Positions 22,188 to 22,705 of a stretch of 22,705 nucleotides of DNA are shown here, in pieces; positions within the stretch are counted from its first letter, which is position 1, and every line of letters begins with the position of its first letter. Source of the stretch: an uncultured Planctomycetaceae bacterium (GTDB taxonomy: Bacteria > Planctomycetota > Planctomycetia > Planctomycetales > Planctomycetaceae); contig CAIJTL010001327.1 of NCBI GenBank assembly GCA_903823545.1, forward strand, positions 1 through 22,705, written 5' to 3'. Below the pieces are notes generated by a model, which had not been told where the DNA came from, made no database searches, and saw only the letters and a list, made by a program, of their open reading frames with translations. A program made the position numbers and the translations under genes.

Positions 22188-22705
22188 TGGACATGAGCAA
22201 CTTCACATCGGCGAATATCGGTTGCTGGAACTCATCGGTCGTGGCGGTATGGGTTTGGTCTTCAAAGCCGAGCACACGACTTCGCAGAAAATCGTCGTGA
22301 TGAAAGTGATGAGCCAGTTGGGGAACATCAAAGGGATTCGGCGATACGTTCAAGAAGTTCGAGCGACATCGGCTCTCAGTCATCCGCATATAGTGACGAC
22401 GCTCGATGCCGGATTTGCGGACGGCTGCCATTACATCGTCATGGACTATCTTCCCGGACGCGATTTGAATGCGATCGTCCTCAGCCAATCGCCACTGTCC
22501 GTCAGTTGGTCTTGCGAAGTGATTCGGCAAGTCGCATCAGGACTGCAACACGCTCATGAGCAAGGACTCGTGCATCGCGACATCAAACCGTCGAATATCT
22601 TGATCACTCCGGAGCCAGACTTTTTGACGCCACACTCCCGCATTTTAGACTTCGGTCTCGCTCGTATAGTTTCCGAGTCCGTCGACATTCGAGATGTGAC
22701 GCATA
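22006..22705 (+). CDS. Serine/threonine protein kinase, Pkn2-like (5' part, cut by window end)
   Basis: 233 codons are visible and the frame runs off the right edge. A short N-terminal domain (1-68) carries VESLDDFVALLERSNLLSEE and RWLTKWQATQLLDGHEQLHIG, a layout typical of planctomycete kinases. The kinase fold then begins: glycine loop GRGGMG (78-83), ATP-binding Lys100 (VVMKV), C-helix Glu117, catalytic loop HRDIKPSN (190-197) with Asp192, and DFG (215-217). All core residues present are intact, so it should phosphorylate Ser/Thr in proteins. Planctomycete kinases often continue into sensor or repeat domains after a membrane helix; that part is outside the window. The ATG at 22006 was chosen because GAGGA lies 8 nt upstream. 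It lies 120 nt after the lipoprotein stop. Confidence 0.93.
   Translation, partial: MLRVESLDDFVALLERSNLLSEENRLDLWDAANGLKSAIELADWLVNQRWLTKWQATQLLDGHEQLHIGEYRLLELIGRGGMGLVFKAEHTTSQKIVVMKVMSQLGNIKGIRRYVQEVRATSALSHPHIVTTLDAGFADGCHYIVMDYLPGRDLNAIVLSQSPLSVSWSCEVIRQVASGLQHAHEQGLVHRDIKPSNILITPEPDFLTPHSRILDFGLARIVSESVDIRDVTH

Overview
The window reads as chromosome of a member of the Planctomycetota. The main clue is the truncated Ser/Thr kinase at the right edge, whose N-terminus (a stretch reading LTKWQATQLLDG just before the kinase fold) is the form typical of the large planctomycete kinase families. Very large secreted or membrane proteins of unknown function and GC-rich palindromic intergenic repeats fit the same picture. 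The phylum call is inference; there is no rRNA in the window.

Layout, left to right. (1) 118-1164, minus: a small exported subtilisin-like (S8) peptidase. (2) A 308-nt divergent intergenic region holding a striking 54-bp palindrome made of two smaller palindromes. (3) 1473-2090, plus: an Mn-type superoxide dismutase, closed by a hairpin terminator that looks bidirectional and also serves the convergent tad operon. (4) 2226-9735, minus: a seven-gene Tad (tight adherence / Flp-type IVc pilus) operon in transcription order tadV (prepilin peptidase), tadE (pseudopilin), cpaB/rcpC, a tadG-like gene, tadA (ATPase), tadB and tadC (inner-membrane platform). The secretin (cpaC/rcpA), tadZ/cpaE and the Flp major pilin are not in the window. 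(5) A 362-nt divergent region, then 10098-10904, plus: an inositol-monophosphatase family enzyme.

(6) 11040-21285, plus: the least explained part. Two giant, beta-rich, exported membrane proteins (1195 and 2126 aa) and a 93-aa protein are joined by two ATGA stop/start overlaps, so they almost certainly form one translationally coupled unit. By eye, residues 1 to about 957 of the 2126-aa protein repeat the plan of the whole 1195-aa protein (N-terminal signal segment, long beta-rich ectodomain, a YxP/LPP-rich pre-membrane segment, three membrane helices). The 2126-aa protein then continues through a second signal-like helix into another beta-rich ectodomain and C-terminal membrane helices. It looks like a fusion of a paralogue with a second exported protein. 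I recognise no enzyme motif in either and propose this as the candidate undescribed system.

(7) 21409-22705, plus: a small lipoprotein gene, a doubtful overlapping ORF, and the 5' part of a Pkn2-like Ser/Thr protein kinase cut by the window end.

The Tad genes work together to process, energise and assemble a pilus. The kinase and lipoprotein may or may not belong with the giant-protein operon; they are on the same strand but separated from it by 123 nt. No tRNA, rRNA, CRISPR, transposase, integrase or phage gene was seen.
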